This document shows, piece by piece, positions 49,004-60,143 of a DNA stretch of 64,000 bases (position 1 is the first letter of the stretch; every line of letters begins with the position of its first letter). Source of the stretch: Phenylobacterium parvum (GTDB lineage Bacteria > Pseudomonadota > Alphaproteobacteria > Caulobacterales > Caulobacteraceae); assembly GCF_003150835.1 (NCBI RefSeq), contig NZ_CP029479.1, positions 806,001 to 870,000 of the forward strand, written 5' to 3'. Below the pieces are notes generated by a model. That model was not told the origin of the DNA. It worked only from the letters and a program-made list of their open reading frames with translations, and did no database searches. The position numbers and the translations under genes are program-made.

Positions 49004-50421
49004 TTGATCCCGGTTCGCGGCTTCGAAGGCAAGACGGTCGCCGTCTTCGGGCTCGCCCGGACCGGCCTTGCCGCCGCACGCGCCCTCGTTGCCGGAGGGG
49101 CCGAGGTCGCTGTCTGGGACGAGCGCGCCCAGGGCCTCGCGGCCGCCCAGGCCGAAGGCCTGGAGATCGTCGACCTGTCGGTGGCCGAGTGGTCGCGCTT
49201 TGACGCCCTGATGCTTTCGCCCGGGGTGCCCCTGACCCATCCTGAGCCGCACTGGACCGTGCGGATGGCGCGCCAGGCCGGCGTGGAGATCCTGGGCGAC
49301 GTCGAGCTTTTCGCCCGGACGGTAAACCTCGCCCCCGCCCACAAGCGGCCGAAGATCATCGCCATCACCGGCACCAACGGAAAGTCGACCACCACGGCCC
49401 TGATCGGGCACCTCTGCGCCCATGCCGGGCGGGACACCCGGGTCGGCGGGAACATCGGGGTGGGGGTGCTGGACCTTCCGGACATGCACGGCGGCGCCGT
49501 CTATGTCCTGGAGCTCTCCTCCTACCAGCTGGACCTGACCACCAGCCTCCGGGCCGACGTTTCGGTCCTGCTGAACATCTCGCCGGACCACCTGGACCGT
49601 CACGGCGGGATGGAGGGCTATGTCGCCGCCAAGCGGCGCATCCTCATGAACCAGACACTTGGGGACACCGCCGTGATCGGCGTCGACGATCCCTGGGGCC
49701 AGAGGCTCTGCACCGAGGTCAAGGCCTCCAATCGGCGCACCCTTGTCCCGATCTCGGCCTCCAAGGCCATCGGCCGGGGGTCTACGCCCTGCAGGGCGTG
49801 CTCTACGACGCCACGGGCGACCGGGCGGTGCAGGTGGCGGACCTTAACCGGGCGCGCTCTCTTCCGGGCCGCCACAACTGGCAGAATGCGGCGGCCGCTT
49901 ACGCGGCGGTGCGCGGCCTGGGGACCCCGGCCGCCGACATCGCGGAGGGGCTTCTCGGCTTCCCCGGCCTGGCGCATCGCATGGAGACCGTCGGGCACAT
50001 CCGCGGCGTGCGCTTCGTCAACGACTCCAAGGCGACCAACAGCGACGCGGCCCGCCAGGCCCTGTCCAGCTATCCGCGGGTCTACTGGATCGCCGGCGGC
50101 CGCCCCAAGGACGGTGGGATCGACGCCCTGTCCGACCTCTTTCCACGCATCGAGCGCGCCTACCTGATCGGGGAGGCCGGCCCGGCCTTCGGCGAGGCGC
50201 TCGAGGGTCGCGCGCCCCACGTGCAATGCCTGGACCTCGCTGCGGCGGTGAACCAGGCCTTTGCCGACGCCCAGGCCTCGGGGCAGGGGGGGATCGTCCT
50301 CCTGTCGCCGGCCTGCGCCTCCTTTGACCAGTTCGCGGATTTCGAGGCGAGGGGCGAGGCCTTCCGGTCCGCCGTGATGGACCTCGCCGACCATGTCGCC
50401 CGCACGGGGGACGCCGCATGA
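49004..50421 (+). CDS. murD: UDP-MurNAc-L-Ala:D-Glu ligase, reading frame broken by one missing G
   Basis: MurD, expected 472 residues, adds D-Glu to UDP-MurNAc-L-Ala. It starts at TTG 49004 (IPVRGFEGKTVAVFGLARTG) with GGGGAGG just upstream. GTNGKSTTTALIGH is the ATP loop and SPDHLDRHGGMEGYVAAK follows. After ASNRRTLVPISASKAIGRG the frame is lost; one base too few in the G run 49776-49780 shifts it, and reading the next frame gives VYALQGVLYDATGDRAVQVA, HRMETVGHIRGVRFVNDSKA and the normal end RTGDAA at 50421. As an essential single gene it is unlikely to be truly broken; sequence error is likeliest. The end overlaps ftsW (ATGA). Confidence 0.93.
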
Positions 50422-51563
50422 GCCCCAATCCCGCCCACCAGGCCTTCGCCCGCTCCGACCGCTCGCCCATCGGCGTGTGGTGGTGGACCATGGACCGTTG
50501 GCTCCTTGGCGCGGTGGCCGTGCTCCTGCTGCTGGGCGTGCTGATGTCCTTTGCCGCCAGTCCCGCCGCCGCAGCGCGGATGAATGTCGGCGATCCCTTC
50601 CATTTCGCCCTGAGGCAGTGCGTTTTCGCTGCCGCCGGCGCGGCGATCCTCGTAGGCGCCTCCCTGCTGGACGATCGGGGGGTCCGACGCGTGGCCTTCG
50701 TCGTCTACATCGGCGCCATACTGGTCATGGCGGCCCTGCCTTTCATCGGCCACAGCGCCAAGGGTGCGACCCGCTGGCTCGACCTCGGGGGCTTCTCGCT
50801 CCAGCCCTCGGAGTTCATGAAGCCGGCCCTGATCGTCCTGGTGGCCTGGATGTTCGCCGAGGGGCAGAAGGGACAGGGCGTTCCCGGCGTCACCATCGCC
50901 TTCCTGCTCTACGGGATCTCCGTCGCCCTGCTCCTGATCCAGCCGGATGTCGGGCAGACCATCCTGATCACCATGGCCTTCGGCGCCGCCTTCTGGATGG
51001 CGGGGGTGCCCATTTCCTGGGTCATGGGCCTGGGCGCCTCGGCCGTCGCGGGCCTCGCCTCGACCTACTTCCTGTTCCCGCACGTCGCCAGCCGCGTCGA
51101 CCGGTTCATGAATCCGGACGCCGCCGACACCCACCAGGTCGACCGCGCCGCCGAGGCCATCGCCGCCGGGGGGCTGATCGGCCGGGGACCGGGCGAGGGC
51201 GTCATGAAGCGCCACGTCCCTGACCTGCACACCGATTTCATCTATTCGGTCGCGGCGGAGGAGTACGGCCTTGTCTTCTCCCTGGCCCTGATCGGACTCT
51301 TCGGCTTCCTGGTCGTGCGGGGGCTCTACCGGGCCCTGAAGCTCTCCGACCCCTTCCAGCAGGTGGCGGCGGCCGGCCTCTTCGTCCTGGTGGGCGAGCA
51401 GGTTCTGATCAACGTCGCGGTCAACCTCAACCTGATCCCGACCAAGGGCATGACCCTGCCGTTCATCTCCTACGGTGGCTCCTCGATGCTGGCCATCTGC
51501 CTGACCCTGGGCCTGGCCCTCGCCCTGACCCGCCGCCGGCCAGGCGCCTACGCCCAGGGCTGA
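50418..51563 (+). CDS. ftsW: SEDS glycosyltransferase FtsW
   Basis: FtsW, 381 residues, the septal peptidoglycan polymerase acting with FtsI. It has about ten membrane helices; conserved SEDS residues include KGATRWLDLGGFSLQPSEFM and GPGEGVMKRHVPDLHTDFIY, and the end SYGGSSMLAICLTLGLALAL. It starts within murD's last codons (ATGA) and is separated from murG by 63 bases, one of the few real gaps of the operon. Confidence 0.95.
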   Translation: MSPNPAHQAFARSDRSPIGVWWWTMDRWLLGAVAVLLLLGVLMSFAASPAAAARMNVGDPFHFALRQCVFAAAGAAILVGASLLDDRGVRRVAFVVYIGAILVMAALPFIGHSAKGATRWLDLGGFSLQPSEFMKPALIVLVAWMFAEGQKGQGVPGVTIAFLLYGISVALLLIQPDVGQTILITMAFGAAFWMAGVPISWVMGLGASAVAGLASTYFLFPHVASRVDRFMNPDAADTHQVDRAAEAIAAGGLIGRGPGEGVMKRHVPDLHTDFIYSVAAEEYGLVFSLALIGLFGFLVVRGLYRALKLSDPFQQVAAAGLFVLVGEQVLINVAVNLNLIPTKGMTLPFISYGGSSMLAICLTLGLALALTRRRPGAYAQG

Positions 51564-51626
51564 CACCGCCGCCGGGGCGCGGCGCGCCCCCTACCCAATC
51601 CCCAGGGACTCCCGTAAACCCCGCCC

Positions 51627-52733
51627 ATGCAGAAGATCGCCGTCGTCGCCGCCGGGGGAACCGGGGGCCATCTCTTCCCGGCCCAGGCCCTGGCCGAGGC
51701 CCTGATCGCCCGAGGCTGGCGCATCGTCCTGGCCAGCGACGAGCGCGTGGCCGCCCTCGCCGAGACCTTTCCCGCCGAGCAGAGGATCGGCCTGTCGGCG
51801 CGGAGCTACCGGCCCGGCGACCTGATCGGCATGGCCCGGGCGGGCCTCGCCATCTTCGCCGGCGTACTCCAGGCCCGAGCCGCCTTCCGCGAGATCAAGC
51901 CCGACGTGGTGGTTGGCTTTGGCGGCTATCCCTCGGCGCCCGGACTTCTCGCCGCCCTGACCCAGAACCGGCCCACCGTCCTGCACGAGCAGAACGCGGT
52001 CATGGGCCGGGCGAACCGCCGGCTGGCGGGCCGGGTCCGCGCCGTGGCCTGCGCCTTTCCGATCCTGCAGAAGGCGCCCCCCGGCGTCTCCGAGCGGGCC
52101 GTGGTGGTGGGCAATCCCGTCCGGGCCGAGATCCGCGCCATCGCCGGGACTCCCTATGATCCGCCGGGCGAGACCGGGCCGATCCGGCTCCTGATCACCG
52201 GTGGCAGCCAGGGCGCGCGCCTGCTCTCCGAGCTGATGCCCGCCGCCATCGCCGCCCTGCCGGAGTCCCTCCGGGATCGCCTCGAGGTCCAGCAGCAGAC
52301 CCGAAAGGAAAGCCTGGACATCGCCCGCCAGATCTATGCCGACGCCAACGTGAAGGCCGAGATCGCGCCCTTCTTCCGCGACATGGCGGGTCGACTGAAG
52401 GCTGCTCACCTGGTGATCGGCCGGTCCGGCGCCGGATCGGTCTGCGAGTTCGCCATCGCCGGCCGGCCCTCGATCCTCGTCCCCCTCGCCGTGGCCCTGG
52501 ACGATGACCAGGGGCAGAACGCCCGGGTCATGGCCGAGGCCGGCGGCGCCGTCATCGCCCGCGAGGACCAGCTGACTGTCGAGACCATGTCCAACGCCCT
52601 CGCCCGGCTGCTGGTCGCTCCCGACCGGCTGTCCCGCATGGCCGCCGGCGCGGCCAGCCTTGCCCGGCCGGACGCCGCCGAGCGCCTGGCCGACCTGGTC
52701 GAGGCCGTGGCCGCCGAGGGACGCGGACGATGA
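51627..52733 (+). CDS. murG: Lipid II synthase (UDP-GlcNAc transferase)
   Basis: MurG, 368 residues, adds GlcNAc to lipid I at the inner membrane. The N-terminal [20 protein letters not shown] is the glycine-rich loop, [20 protein letters not shown] and [12 protein letters not shown] follow, [20 protein letters not shown] starts the UDP-GlcNAc domain and [20 protein letters not shown] is the signature near the C-terminus. It overlaps murC by 4 bases. Confidence 0.96.
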   Translation: MQKIAVVAAGGTGGHLFPAQALAEALIARGWRIVLASDERVAALAETFPAEQRIGLSARSYRPGDLIGMARAGLAIFAGVLQARAAFREIKPDVVVGFGGYPSAPGLLAALTQNRPTVLHEQNAVMGRANRRLAGRVRAVACAFPILQKAPPGVSERAVVVGNPVRAEIRAIAGTPYDPPGETGPIRLLITGGSQGARLLSELMPAAIAALPESLRDRLEVQQQTRKESLDIARQIYADANVKAEIAPFFRDMAGRLKAAHLVIGRSGAGSVCEFAIAGRPSILVPLAVALDDDQGQNARVMAEAGGAVIAREDQLTVETMSNALARLLVAPDRLSRMAAGAASLARPDAAERLADLVEAVAAEGRGR

Positions 52734-54145
52734 ACCGGCGCCGCCCCACCCCCTTTGACCTCGGCCCGGTGCACTTCGTCGGGATCGGCGGCATCGGCAT
52801 GAGCGGCATCGCCGAGATCATGCTGCGGGTGGGCTACACGGTTCAGGGCTCCGACGCCCGGGCCAGCGCCAACACCGAGCGGCTGGAGAAGCTCGGCGCA
52901 CGGATCTTCATCGGCCAGGATCCCCGGAACCTCGAGGGCGCCTCGGCGGTCGTCTATTCCACCGCCATCCGCCCGGACAATCCCGAGCTGGTCGAGGCCC
53001 GCGCCCGGCGCTTGCCCCTGGTCCGGCGCGCCGAGATGCTGGCCGAGCTGATGCGCCTGCAGTTCTCGGTGGCGGTCGGCGGCACCCATGGCAAGACCAC
53101 GACCACCTCCCTGGTTGCGGCCCTGCTGGACGCCGGCGGCCTGGACCCCACGGTGATCAATGGCGGGATCATCAACGCCTACGGCGCCAACGCCAAGGTG
53201 GGGCAGGGCGACTGGATGGTGGTCGAGGCCGACGAGTCCGACGGCACCTTCCTGCGTCTGCGCGCCACCTGCGCGGTGGTGACCAACATCGACCCGGAAC
53301 ACCTGGACCACTACGGCTCCTTCGACGCCGTCCGCCGGGCGTTCCGCGAATTTGTCGAGAGCGTGCCCTTCTACGGCTTCGCCGCGGTCTGCACCGATCA
53401 CCCGGAAGTCCAGGCCATGGCCGCCCGGGTGGAGAACCGGCGGCTGGTCACCTACGGGGTCAATCCCCAGGCCGAGGTCCGCGCCGAGCGGATCGAGATG
53501 GGCCCCGACGGCTGCCGCTTCGACGCCGTGATCCGTCCCCACGACGGGCCCGCCCTGCGCTGGGACGGGCTCCACCTGCCCATGGCCGGGCACCACAACG
53601 TGCTCAACGCCCTGGCGGCCATCGCGGTGGCGCGTGAACTCGGCGTGTACGAGGCGGGCGTGCGCAAGGGGCTCGCCGGGTTCGGCGGCGTGCGGCGGCG
53701 GTTCACCACCACGGGCGTCGCCGGCGGCGTCCGGGTCATCGACGACTACGGTCACCATCCCGTGGAGATCGCCGCCGTCCTGCGGGCCGCCCGGGCGGTC
53801 ACCGGCGGCAAGGTCCTGGCCGTCGTCCAGCCGCACCGCTATTCGCGCCTGAAGGACCTGTTCCAGGACTTCTGCTCCTGCTTCAACGACGCCGACACGG
53901 TGATCGTCTCGGACGTCTACGCCGCGGGCGAGACGCCGCTTGCCGGCGCCAGCCGGGATGACCTGGTCGAGGGCCTGCGTCGGCATGGCCACCGCCGCGT
54001 CCTGCCCCTGCCGGGACCCGACGCCCTGGCCGCCCTGGTCAAGGCCGAGGCGTCGCCCGGTGACCTCGTGGTCTGCCTGGGGGCCGGGGACATCACGGCC
54101 TGGGCCTACGCCCTGCCGGGCCAGCTTGAGGCCCTGTCCCCGTGA
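52730..54145 (+). CDS. murC: UDP-N-acetylmuramate:L-alanine ligase
   Basis: MurC, 471 residues, the first stem-peptide ligase. [20 protein letters not shown] opens domain 1, [20 protein letters not shown] is the ATP loop, and [20 protein letters not shown] is in domain 2. [18 protein letters not shown] in domain 3 is diagnostic. The stop overlaps the murB start (GTGA). Confidence 0.96.
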   Translation: MNRRRPTPFDLGPVHFVGIGGIGMSGIAEIMLRVGYTVQGSDARASANTERLEKLGARIFIGQDPRNLEGASAVVYSTAIRPDNPELVEARARRLPLVRRAEMLAELMRLQFSVAVGGTHGKTTTTSLVAALLDAGGLDPTVINGGIINAYGANAKVGQGDWMVVEADESDGTFLRLRATCAVVTNIDPEHLDHYGSFDAVRRAFREFVESVPFYGFAAVCTDHPEVQAMAARVENRRLVTYGVNPQAEVRAERIEMGPDGCRFDAVIRPHDGPALRWDGLHLPMAGHHNVLNALAAIAVARELGVYEAGVRKGLAGFGGVRRRFTTTGVAGGVRVIDDYGHHPVEIAAVLRAARAVTGGKVLAVVQPHRYSRLKDLFQDFCSCFNDADTVIVSDVYAAGETPLAGASRDDLVEGLRRHGHRRVLPLPGPDALAALVKAEASPGDLVVCLGAGDITAWAYALPGQLEALSP

Positions 54146-55059
54146 CCTGGCGCGACCGGTTGCCGCAGGTCCGCGGGCGACTCCTGAAGGACGAGCCCCT
54201 GGCCCCATTCACCTGGCTTCGGGTCGGCGGACCGGCGGACGTGCTCTTCCTGCCGGCGGATGAGGCCGACCTCGCCGCCTTCCTGGCGGCCCTGGACCCG
54301 GCGGTTCCCGTCACCCCCCTGGGGGTCGGTTCCAACACCCTGGTGCGCGACGGCGGCGTCGAGGGGGTGGTGATCCGTCTCGCCGGGCGGGCGTTTGCGG
54401 GCATCGAGCGGGTCGGGGACTTGCGCCTTCTGGCGGGCGCCGGCGCCCTGGACGCGCACCTGGCGCGCGAGGCCGCCGCCGCCGGTCTGGCCGGGCTGGA
54501 GTTCTACCGGGGCGTACCGGGCTCGGTGGGCGGGGCTCTGGTCATGAACGCCGGATGCTACGGCGCCGAGACCGCAGATGTCCTGGTCGAAGCCCGGGCC
54601 GTGACCCGGGACGGCCGCATCGTCCAGGTCCCGGCCCCGGAGATGGGCTTCAGCTACAGGCGCTGCGCCCGGGCGGCCGCCGGCGACCTGGTCTTCACAG
54701 CTGGCCTGTTCGAGGGGCGGCCGGACGATCCCGCCGCCATCACCGCCCGGATGGACGAGATCACCGCCCGGCGGGAGTCGAGCCAGCCGATCCGCGAGAA
54801 GACCGGCGGATCGACCTTCAAGAACCCCGAGGGCCATTCCGCCTGGAAGCTGGTGGACGCCGCCGGCTGGCGGGGCCGGGCCTTCGGCGGAGCCATGTTC
54901 TCGCCCCAGCACGCCAACTTCCTGATCAATACGGGCGAGGCCACGGCCGCCGACCTGGAGGGACTGGGCGAGAAGGTCCGGGCCGAGGTCGAGGCCCAGA
55001 CCGGCGTCCGGCTCGACTGGGAGATCCGGCGGATCGGCCGCCCCGCCGGCGCGGCTTGA
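54142..55059 (+). CDS. murB: UDP-N-acetylenolpyruvoylglucosamine reductase
   Basis: MurB, 305 residues, an FAD enzyme that forms UDP-MurNAc. It starts at GTG 54142 ([20 protein letters not shown]), [11 protein letters not shown] and [20 protein letters not shown] are the FAD/NADPH regions, and [20 protein letters not shown] holds the conserved active-site segment. [20 protein letters not shown] carries the catalytic Ser of a type I enzyme. The start overlaps murC and a 54-base gap leads to ddl. Confidence 0.95.
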   Translation: MTWRDRLPQVRGRLLKDEPLAPFTWLRVGGPADVLFLPADEADLAAFLAALDPAVPVTPLGVGSNTLVRDGGVEGVVIRLAGRAFAGIERVGDLRLLAGAGALDAHLAREAAAAGLAGLEFYRGVPGSVGGALVMNAGCYGAETADVLVEARAVTRDGRIVQVPAPEMGFSYRRCARAAAGDLVFTAGLFEGRPDDPAAITARMDEITARRESSQPIREKTGGSTFKNPEGHSAWKLVDAAGWRGRAFGGAMFSPQHANFLINTGEATAADLEGLGEKVRAEVEAQTGVRLDWEIRRIGRPAGAA

Positions 55060-55113
55060 CAGGGCCCGCCGTCCGCGCGAGGCCCGGCCCCGCCTTTCGA
55101 GAGGAGCGCGCCC

Positions 55114-56073
55114 ATGCCGGAAGCTGATTCCCGACCCCTGGCCGGCCGCCATGTCGCCGTCCTCCTGGGCGGGCTTTCCTCGGAACGCGAGGTCAGCCTG
55201 GTGTCCGGCGCCGCCTGCGCCGATGCCCTCGAACGGCTGGGCGCAAAGGTCAGCCGGGTCGACGCCGGCCGCGACCTCGCCCAGGTCCTTTCCCGGCTTA
55301 ATCCCGACGTCTGCTTCAACGCCCTGCACGGGTCGTGGGGCGAGGACGGCTGCGTCCAGGGCGTCCTGGAGACCCTGGGCCTGCCCTACACCCACTCCGG
55401 CGTACTGGCCTCGGCCCTGGCCATGGACAAGACCCGCGCCAAGGCCGTGCTGGCGGCGGCGGGGGTCACGGTGCCCGGCGGCGGGCTCTACGACCGGCGC
55501 GAGGCGGCTGCGGGCCATGTCCTGCCGCCGCCCTATGTGATCAAGCCAAATGCCGAGGGCTCGTCCGTCGGCGTCTTCATCGTCGAGGCCGGGGCCAATT
55601 CGCCCCCCGAGGCCATCGCCGCCGAGGACTGGGCCCTGGGCGACCAGGTGCTGGTGGAACCCTACATCCCGGGCCTGGAACTGGCGGTCGGGGTGATGGA
55701 CGGGCGCGCCATGACCGTCACCGAGATCGTGCCCGCGGGCGGGTTCTACGACTATGACGCCAAGTACGCCGAGGGGGGTTCTACCCACGTCCTGCCAGCC
55801 CGGATTTCTCCGGCCGCGAACGCGCGGGCGATGCGCATGGCCGAGGCCGCGCACGCCGCCCTGGGGTGCACGGGCGTGACCCGTTCCGACCTTCGTTATG
55901 ACGACGTTAACGACATTCTGGTTCTCCTTGAGGTGAACACGCAGCCCGGCATGACGCCGACCTCACTCGTCCCCGAGCAGGCCGCCGCGATGGGTGTGGC
56001 GTTCGACCAACTGGTGCTCTGGATGACGGAGGACGCCCATGCCCGCGGCCATGCGGGGAGGACCGTCGGCTAG
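55114..56073 (+). CDS. ddl: D-alanine:D-alanine ligase
   Basis: Ddl, 319 residues, an ATP-grasp ligase making D-Ala-D-Ala for MurF. It opens with [20 protein letters not shown], has [40 protein letters not shown] for ATP/Mg binding and [20 protein letters not shown] near the C-terminus. GAGGAG is before the ATG. It overlaps ftsQ by 35 bases, and a TTAACGACATT half-site lies at about 55912 in its coding sequence. Confidence 0.96.
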   Translation: MPEADSRPLAGRHVAVLLGGLSSEREVSLVSGAACADALERLGAKVSRVDAGRDLAQVLSRLNPDVCFNALHGSWGEDGCVQGVLETLGLPYTHSGVLASALAMDKTRAKAVLAAAGVTVPGGGLYDRREAAAGHVLPPPYVIKPNAEGSSVGVFIVEAGANSPPEAIAAEDWALGDQVLVEPYIPGLELAVGVMDGRAMTVTEIVPAGGFYDYDAKYAEGGSTHVLPARISPAANARAMRMAEAAHAALGCTGVTRSDLRYDDVNDILVLLEVNTQPGMTPTSLVPEQAAAMGVAFDQLVLWMTEDAHARGHAGRTVG

Positions 56074-56914
56074 GCCGACCGGACAGGGCGCGGCGACTGC
56101 CGCAGCCCGGGGCCGGACGGCTGCGCCCGGCGGCGGGCTGTCGGCCCCGACCATCCTTCTCGCCGCCCTTGGCGTGCTCCTGGCGGCCCTCATCCTCATC
56201 CTCGCCACCGGCGGACGCGGCGCGCGGATCGTCGCCACAGTGGGAGAGGGCGTTTCCGCACGGCTCGCCGGCGCCGGCTTCCGGCTCGCCGCCGTCCGGA
56301 TCAAGGGCGCCTCGCCCCTGGCCACCGCAGACATCCTGAGGGCCGCGGAACTCTACAAGGACCAGCCCCTGGCGGGCCTCGACCTCGACGCCGTGCGGCG
56401 CCGTATCGAGTCCGTGGGCTGGGTGCATGACGTCCGGGTGGTGCGGCTCCTGCCGGACACCCTTCTCATCCAGGTGGTGGAGCGCCGGCAGCTGGCGATC
56501 TGGCAGGCGGGTGGCCGCCGGCAGGTGATCGACGTGCGCGGCGCCCCGATCCCCGAGGCCGACCCGGCCCGCTTTCCCGCCCTTCCGCTCGTGGTCGGGG
56601 CCGGCGCCAATGTGGGCGCGGCGGACCTTCTGCTTGAGCTGAGCCGGCGTCCCGCGGTCCTGTCGCAGGTCGACGCCCTCGTACGGGTGGACCAGCGGCG
56701 CTGGGACCTGAAACTGAAGTCCGGCGGGGTCATCCAGCTGCCGGCCGAGGGCGAGGCTGCGGCCCTGCGCCGGCTGGACGACCTGGACCGGGCCTCAGGC
56801 ATGATGCGGATCGGCTTTGACCGGCTGGACCTTCGGGATCCGACCGCCGTGGCCGTGCGTCCGCGCCCGGGCGGCGCCGCTCCGGCGGCTGGGGAATTGG
56901 CGACAGAGGGATGA
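56039..56914 (+). CDS. ftsQ: Cell division protein FtsQ
   Basis: FtsQ, 291 residues, a bitopic divisome protein linking early and late proteins. The N-terminal ~35 residues are cytoplasmic and low-complexity, a membrane helix follows (about 42-62, [20 protein letters not shown]), then a POTRA domain ([20 protein letters not shown] and [20 protein letters not shown]) and a beta domain. The start lies in the last codons of ddl, and the stop is 13 bases before ftsA. Confidence 0.93.
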   Translation: MPAAMRGGPSARPTGQGAATAAARGRTAAPGGGLSAPTILLAALGVLLAALILILATGGRGARIVATVGEGVSARLAGAGFRLAAVRIKGASPLATADILRAAELYKDQPLAGLDLDAVRRRIESVGWVHDVRVVRLLPDTLLIQVVERRQLAIWQAGGRRQVIDVRGAPIPEADPARFPALPLVVGAGANVGAADLLLELSRRPAVLSQVDALVRVDQRRWDLKLKSGGVIQLPAEGEAAALRRLDDLDRASGMMRIGFDRLDLRDPTAVAVRPRPGGAAPAAGELATEG

Positions 56915-56926
56915 CGGGGGTGTCGG

Positions 56927-58252
56927 GTGACCATGCTTGAAGCGAGTCGGGAGTCCCGCGACGGGTTGAAGGCGGCGCTGGGGCGACCCCAGGTAACGGC
57001 GGCCGTCGACCTGGGCGCCAGCAAGGTCGCCTGCTTCATCATGAAGCCTGACGGCGTTCGGCGGGTGGACCGGACCCTGACCGCCTCGGGCGTCGCCCAC
57101 GTCCAGTCCCGGGGAGTCCGGAACGGCGCGATCGTCAACATCGACGAGGCCTCCGAGGCCGTGGCCCAGGCCGTCGAGCGGGCCGAAAGCATGGCCGAGG
57201 TCCGGGTCCAGGGCGTCACGGTCACCACCGCCGGCGGCCAGCTGGCAGGGCGGCGTGTGGCGGGCCGCGTCTCGCTGGGCGCCCGTCCCATCTCCGACGA
57301 GGACCTGGCCCGCGCAATCCGCTCGGCCATGGCCCAGCTGAAGCTCCAGGAGCGCAAGGCCATCCACATCCTGCCGGTCTCCTGGTCGGTGGACGCCCAG
57401 TCCGGGATCCGCGATCCCCGCCAGATGTTTGGTCGCGTTCTGGGGGTGGAACTGCTGGTGGTGACCATCGCCGAGGCGGCCTACCGGGTGCTGGCCACCT
57501 GCGTCGAGCGCGCCCACCTGACCTTTGAAGGCGTCGCCGCTGCGCCCTTTGTCTCGGCCCTCGCCGCCCTCGAGGAGGATGAGATGGACCTCGGGGCGGT
57601 CTGCATCGACATGGGCGGCGGCTCCACCTCGGCGGCGGTCTTCGCCGGCGGCAGCCTGGTGCATGTCGAGACCGTACCGGTCGGCGGCCACCACGTGACC
57701 TCGGACATCGCCCGCGGTCTCTCGACCTCCTGGGCGGGCGCCGAACGGATCAAGACCCTGCACGGGTCGGCCATCGCCTCGGCCAATGAGGACAAGGAAA
57801 TGATCGAGGCGCCGCCCCGGGGCGACGACCCCGGCGCCGGGCCGGTGATCGCGCCCCGCTCCCTGCTCAAGGGGATCATCGCCCCCCGGGTCGAGGAGAC
57901 CATGGAGATCCTGCGCGACCGGCTGAGGGCCTCCGGGGTTCCGGTGGAGCCGGGCGCAGGCCTGATCCTGACCGGCGGCGCGAGCCAGTTGGCCGGCGTG
58001 CGCGAGGTCGCCCTGCGCGTCTTCGACCGCCCTGTCCGCCTGGGCCGTCCCCGCCGGGTGCCCCACCTGGCCGACGCCGCTTCCGGACCCGCCTTCTGCG
58101 CGGCGGCCGGCGTCCTGCAGAGGGCCGCATTCGGACCCCGCGAGGCGGTTCCGTCCCGCGCCCTGGTCAATTTCGGCGTCCGCCGGGAGCCCCTCGACGC
58201 GCGCACGAATCCCGTCATCCGGGCGGCGGTCTGGCTTCGCGACAACCTCTGA
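56927..58252 (+). CDS. ftsA: Cell division protein FtsA
   Basis: FtsA, 441 residues, the actin-like membrane tether of FtsZ. Residues near 25 (AAVDLGASKVACFI) form the phosphate-1 loop; VRVQGVTVTTAGGQLAGRRV and the SHS2-like 1C domain follow; GAVCIDMGGGSTSAAVFAGG is phosphate 2 and GLILTGGASQLAGVREVALR completes the site. The C-terminus RAAVWLRDNL is the amphipathic membrane helix. The start is GTG 56927, with ATG 56933 two codons later as an alternative. Confidence 0.95.
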   Translation: MTMLEASRESRDGLKAALGRPQVTAAVDLGASKVACFIMKPDGVRRVDRTLTASGVAHVQSRGVRNGAIVNIDEASEAVAQAVERAESMAEVRVQGVTVTTAGGQLAGRRVAGRVSLGARPISDEDLARAIRSAMAQLKLQERKAIHILPVSWSVDAQSGIRDPRQMFGRVLGVELLVVTIAEAAYRVLATCVERAHLTFEGVAAAPFVSALAALEEDEMDLGAVCIDMGGGSTSAAVFAGGSLVHVETVPVGGHHVTSDIARGLSTSWAGAERIKTLHGSAIASANEDKEMIEAPPRGDDPGAGPVIAPRSLLKGIIAPRVEETMEILRDRLRASGVPVEPGAGLILTGGASQLAGVREVALRVFDRPVRLGRPRRVPHLADAASGPAFCAAAGVLQRAAFGPREAVPSRALVNFGVRREPLDARTNPVIRAAVWLRDNL

Positions 58253-58330
58253 ACCGGTCGGGCGGCCACCTCGTCGCAAAACCGTCGATTTTGTGCACAG
58301 GAAAGCACGTCCGAGCCTCGACGCGCCTCC

Positions 58331-58383
58331 GACTCGGGCTAGGTAATTAACCCCGAATTAAGGGCGACGGGGAGACTGTTAAC
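58331..58383 (+). promoter_or_regulatory. ftsZ promoter region with a perfect CtrA box and a GANTC site
   Basis: TTAA-CCCCGAA-TTAA at 58347-58361 is a perfect TTAA-N7-TTAA CtrA recognition sequence. A GACTC site (CcrM methylation, GANTC) lies at 58331-58335, and a further TTAACCC half-site at 58379-58385. This is a 204-base gap ahead of ftsZ. In Caulobacter crescentus CtrA represses ftsZ and CcrM methylation affects it; here the sites are seen, the regulation is inferred. Confidence 0.72.
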
Positions 58384-58456
58384 CCTGTCGTCGGACCGGT
58401 TCGCCTGGGTTTTCCAGGGGCGCCAGGTCAACCTGACGGAGGACGCGAGGGGTCTC

Positions 58457-60004
58457 ATGGCAATTGCACTTTCCGCGCCGCGCGCGACCGAACTCAAGCC
58501 GCGCATCGTCGTCTTCGGGGTGGGAGGCGCCGGCGGGAACGCCGTCAACAACATGATCGACGCTGGCCTGGAAGGCGTCGAGTTCGTGGTCGCCAATACG
58601 GACGCCCAGCAACTGGCCTTCGCCAAGACCGACCGCCGCATCCAGCTCGGCGTCACCGTCACCCAGGGCCTGGGCGCCGGCGCCCATCCCGAGGTGGGCA
58701 TGAGCGCCGCCGAGGAATCCATTCCCGAGATCGGTGAGCACCTCGACGGCGCCCACATGGTCTTCATCACCGCCGGCATGGGCGGCGGCACCGGAACGGG
58801 CGCTGCGCCGATCATCGCCAAGCTGGCGCGTGAGCGCGGCATCCTGACCGTCGGCGTGGTCACCAAGCCCTTCCACTTCGAGGGCCGCCACCGGATGCGC
58901 CTGGCCGACAGCGGCATCTCCGAGCTGCAGCGCTATGTCGACACCCTGATCGTCATCCCGAACCAGAACCTGTTCCGCGTCGCCAACGAGCGGACCACCT
59001 TCGCCGAAGCCTTCGGCATGGCCGACCAGGTCCTGCACTCGGGCGTGCGTTCCATCACCGACCTGATGGTGCTGCCCGGCCTGATCAACCTCGACTTCTC
59101 CGACGTCCGCACGGTCATGACCGAGATGGGCAAGGCCATGATGGGCACCGGCGAGGCCGAGGGCGAGGACCGCGCCCTGATGGCCGCCAGCAACGCCATC
59201 CAGAACCCCCTGCTGGACGAAGTGTCCCTGCGCGGCGCCAAGGCGGTCCTGGTCAACGTGACCGGCGGCCTGGACATGACCCTGCTGGAAGTCGACGAGG
59301 CGGCCAACGCCATCTCCGAGCAGGTCGATCCCGAGGGCAACATCATCTTCGGCGCCGCCTTCGATCCGACCCTCCAGGGCAAGATCCGCGTCTCGGTGGT
59401 CGCCACCGGCATGGACGGTGCGTCCATGTCCGTGATCGAGCCCCGCCCGGCCCGCGCCACCACCCCGCCGCCCACCATCCGCATTCCCGAGGCGTCGGCT
59501 GAACCCGCCCCGGCTCCGGCGCCCACATATGTTGAACCGGCTCCGGCGCCTGTTGCGGCGGCCTACGTCGCCCCGGCGCCCGTCGCCGCCGACACCACCC
59601 TCTTCGGCGAGGCTTCGGCGGAAGCCGCCGATCTCCTGGCGCCCGAGCAGGGCGACCTCCTGTCCGCGGCCGCCCCGGCCCCGGTCGAGGCGGTCATCGA
59701 GCCCGCCCCGGCTATCCGTCCCATCGACGCTCCGGTGAAGAAGATCGTCGACCCCAGCGTGGCGACCGATGAGGACCTGGACGATCTCTTCCGCAATCCG
59801 ATCCCGGCGTCTGCCCCTCAGTCCCGTCCAGGCGGCTTCCGCCTCTGGGGTCAGAAGCGCCCTGCGGCCCGGTATGAGCCGCCCCCGGCGGCGGCCTCTC
59901 CCCGTGCAGGCGGCGCCCTGCCTGTCGAGACGCCCAGCGAAGCCGCTGCGCCCGAGGGCGAGGACCTCAACATCCCGGCCTTCCTGCGCCGCCTCGCCAA
60001 CTAG
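58457..60004 (+). CDS. ftsZ: Cell division GTPase FtsZ
   Basis: FtsZ, 515 residues, forms the cytokinetic ring. The GTPase domain is about 15-320 with [20 protein letters not shown], the tubulin signature GGGTGTG at 109-115 and the T7 loop ([11 protein letters not shown]). A long Pro/Ala/Glu linker (about 325-500) precedes the conserved peptide [11 protein letters not shown], which binds FtsA and other partners. The long linker matches Caulobacter-type FtsZ. It is separated from ftsA by a regulated gap. Confidence 0.97.
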   Translation: MAIALSAPRATELKPRIVVFGVGGAGGNAVNNMIDAGLEGVEFVVANTDAQQLAFAKTDRRIQLGVTVTQGLGAGAHPEVGMSAAEESIPEIGEHLDGAHMVFITAGMGGGTGTGAAPIIAKLARERGILTVGVVTKPFHFEGRHRMRLADSGISELQRYVDTLIVIPNQNLFRVANERTTFAEAFGMADQVLHSGVRSITDLMVLPGLINLDFSDVRTVMTEMGKAMMGTGEAEGEDRALMAASNAIQNPLLDEVSLRGAKAVLVNVTGGLDMTLLEVDEAANAISEQVDPEGNIIFGAAFDPTLQGKIRVSVVATGMDGASMSVIEPRPARATTPPPTIRIPEASAEPAPAPAPTYVEPAPAPVAAAYVAPAPVAADTTLFGEASAEAADLLAPEQGDLLSAAAPAPVEAVIEPAPAIRPIDAPVKKIVDPSVATDEDLDDLFRNPIPASAPQSRPGGFRLWGQKRPAARYEPPPAAASPRAGGALPVETPSEAAAPEGEDLNIPAFLRRLAN

Positions 60005-60030
60005 GCGCCGCGCGCAACAGCCCCTCAGCA

Positions 60031-60143
60031 GACCCCCTCCGGCCCGGGGCCTCGCCCCGGTCCACCTCTCCCTGGGGGGGAGGAATTCGGGGGCCATTGC
60101 CCCGCCAAGGTGGAAATCCGGGAAAAACCCGGTGAAAGGGTCT
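60031..60143. repeat. GC-rich palindromic intergenic repeat, locus 7 (decayed)
   Basis: A degenerate unit from GACCCCCTCCGG to GGTGAAAGGGTCT. Several expected G runs are interrupted (CCCCGCCAAGGTGG, CCGGGAAAAACCCGG), so the arms pair poorly. It lies between ftsZ and lpxC. Confidence 0.75.

Noticed and set aside
55910-55925. TTAACGACATT in ddl as a CtrA box for an internal ftsQA promoter
   Set aside because: Only one TTAA half-site is present; the second half reads CTGG. The position resembles the internal promoter known in Caulobacter but the sequence alone is insufficient.
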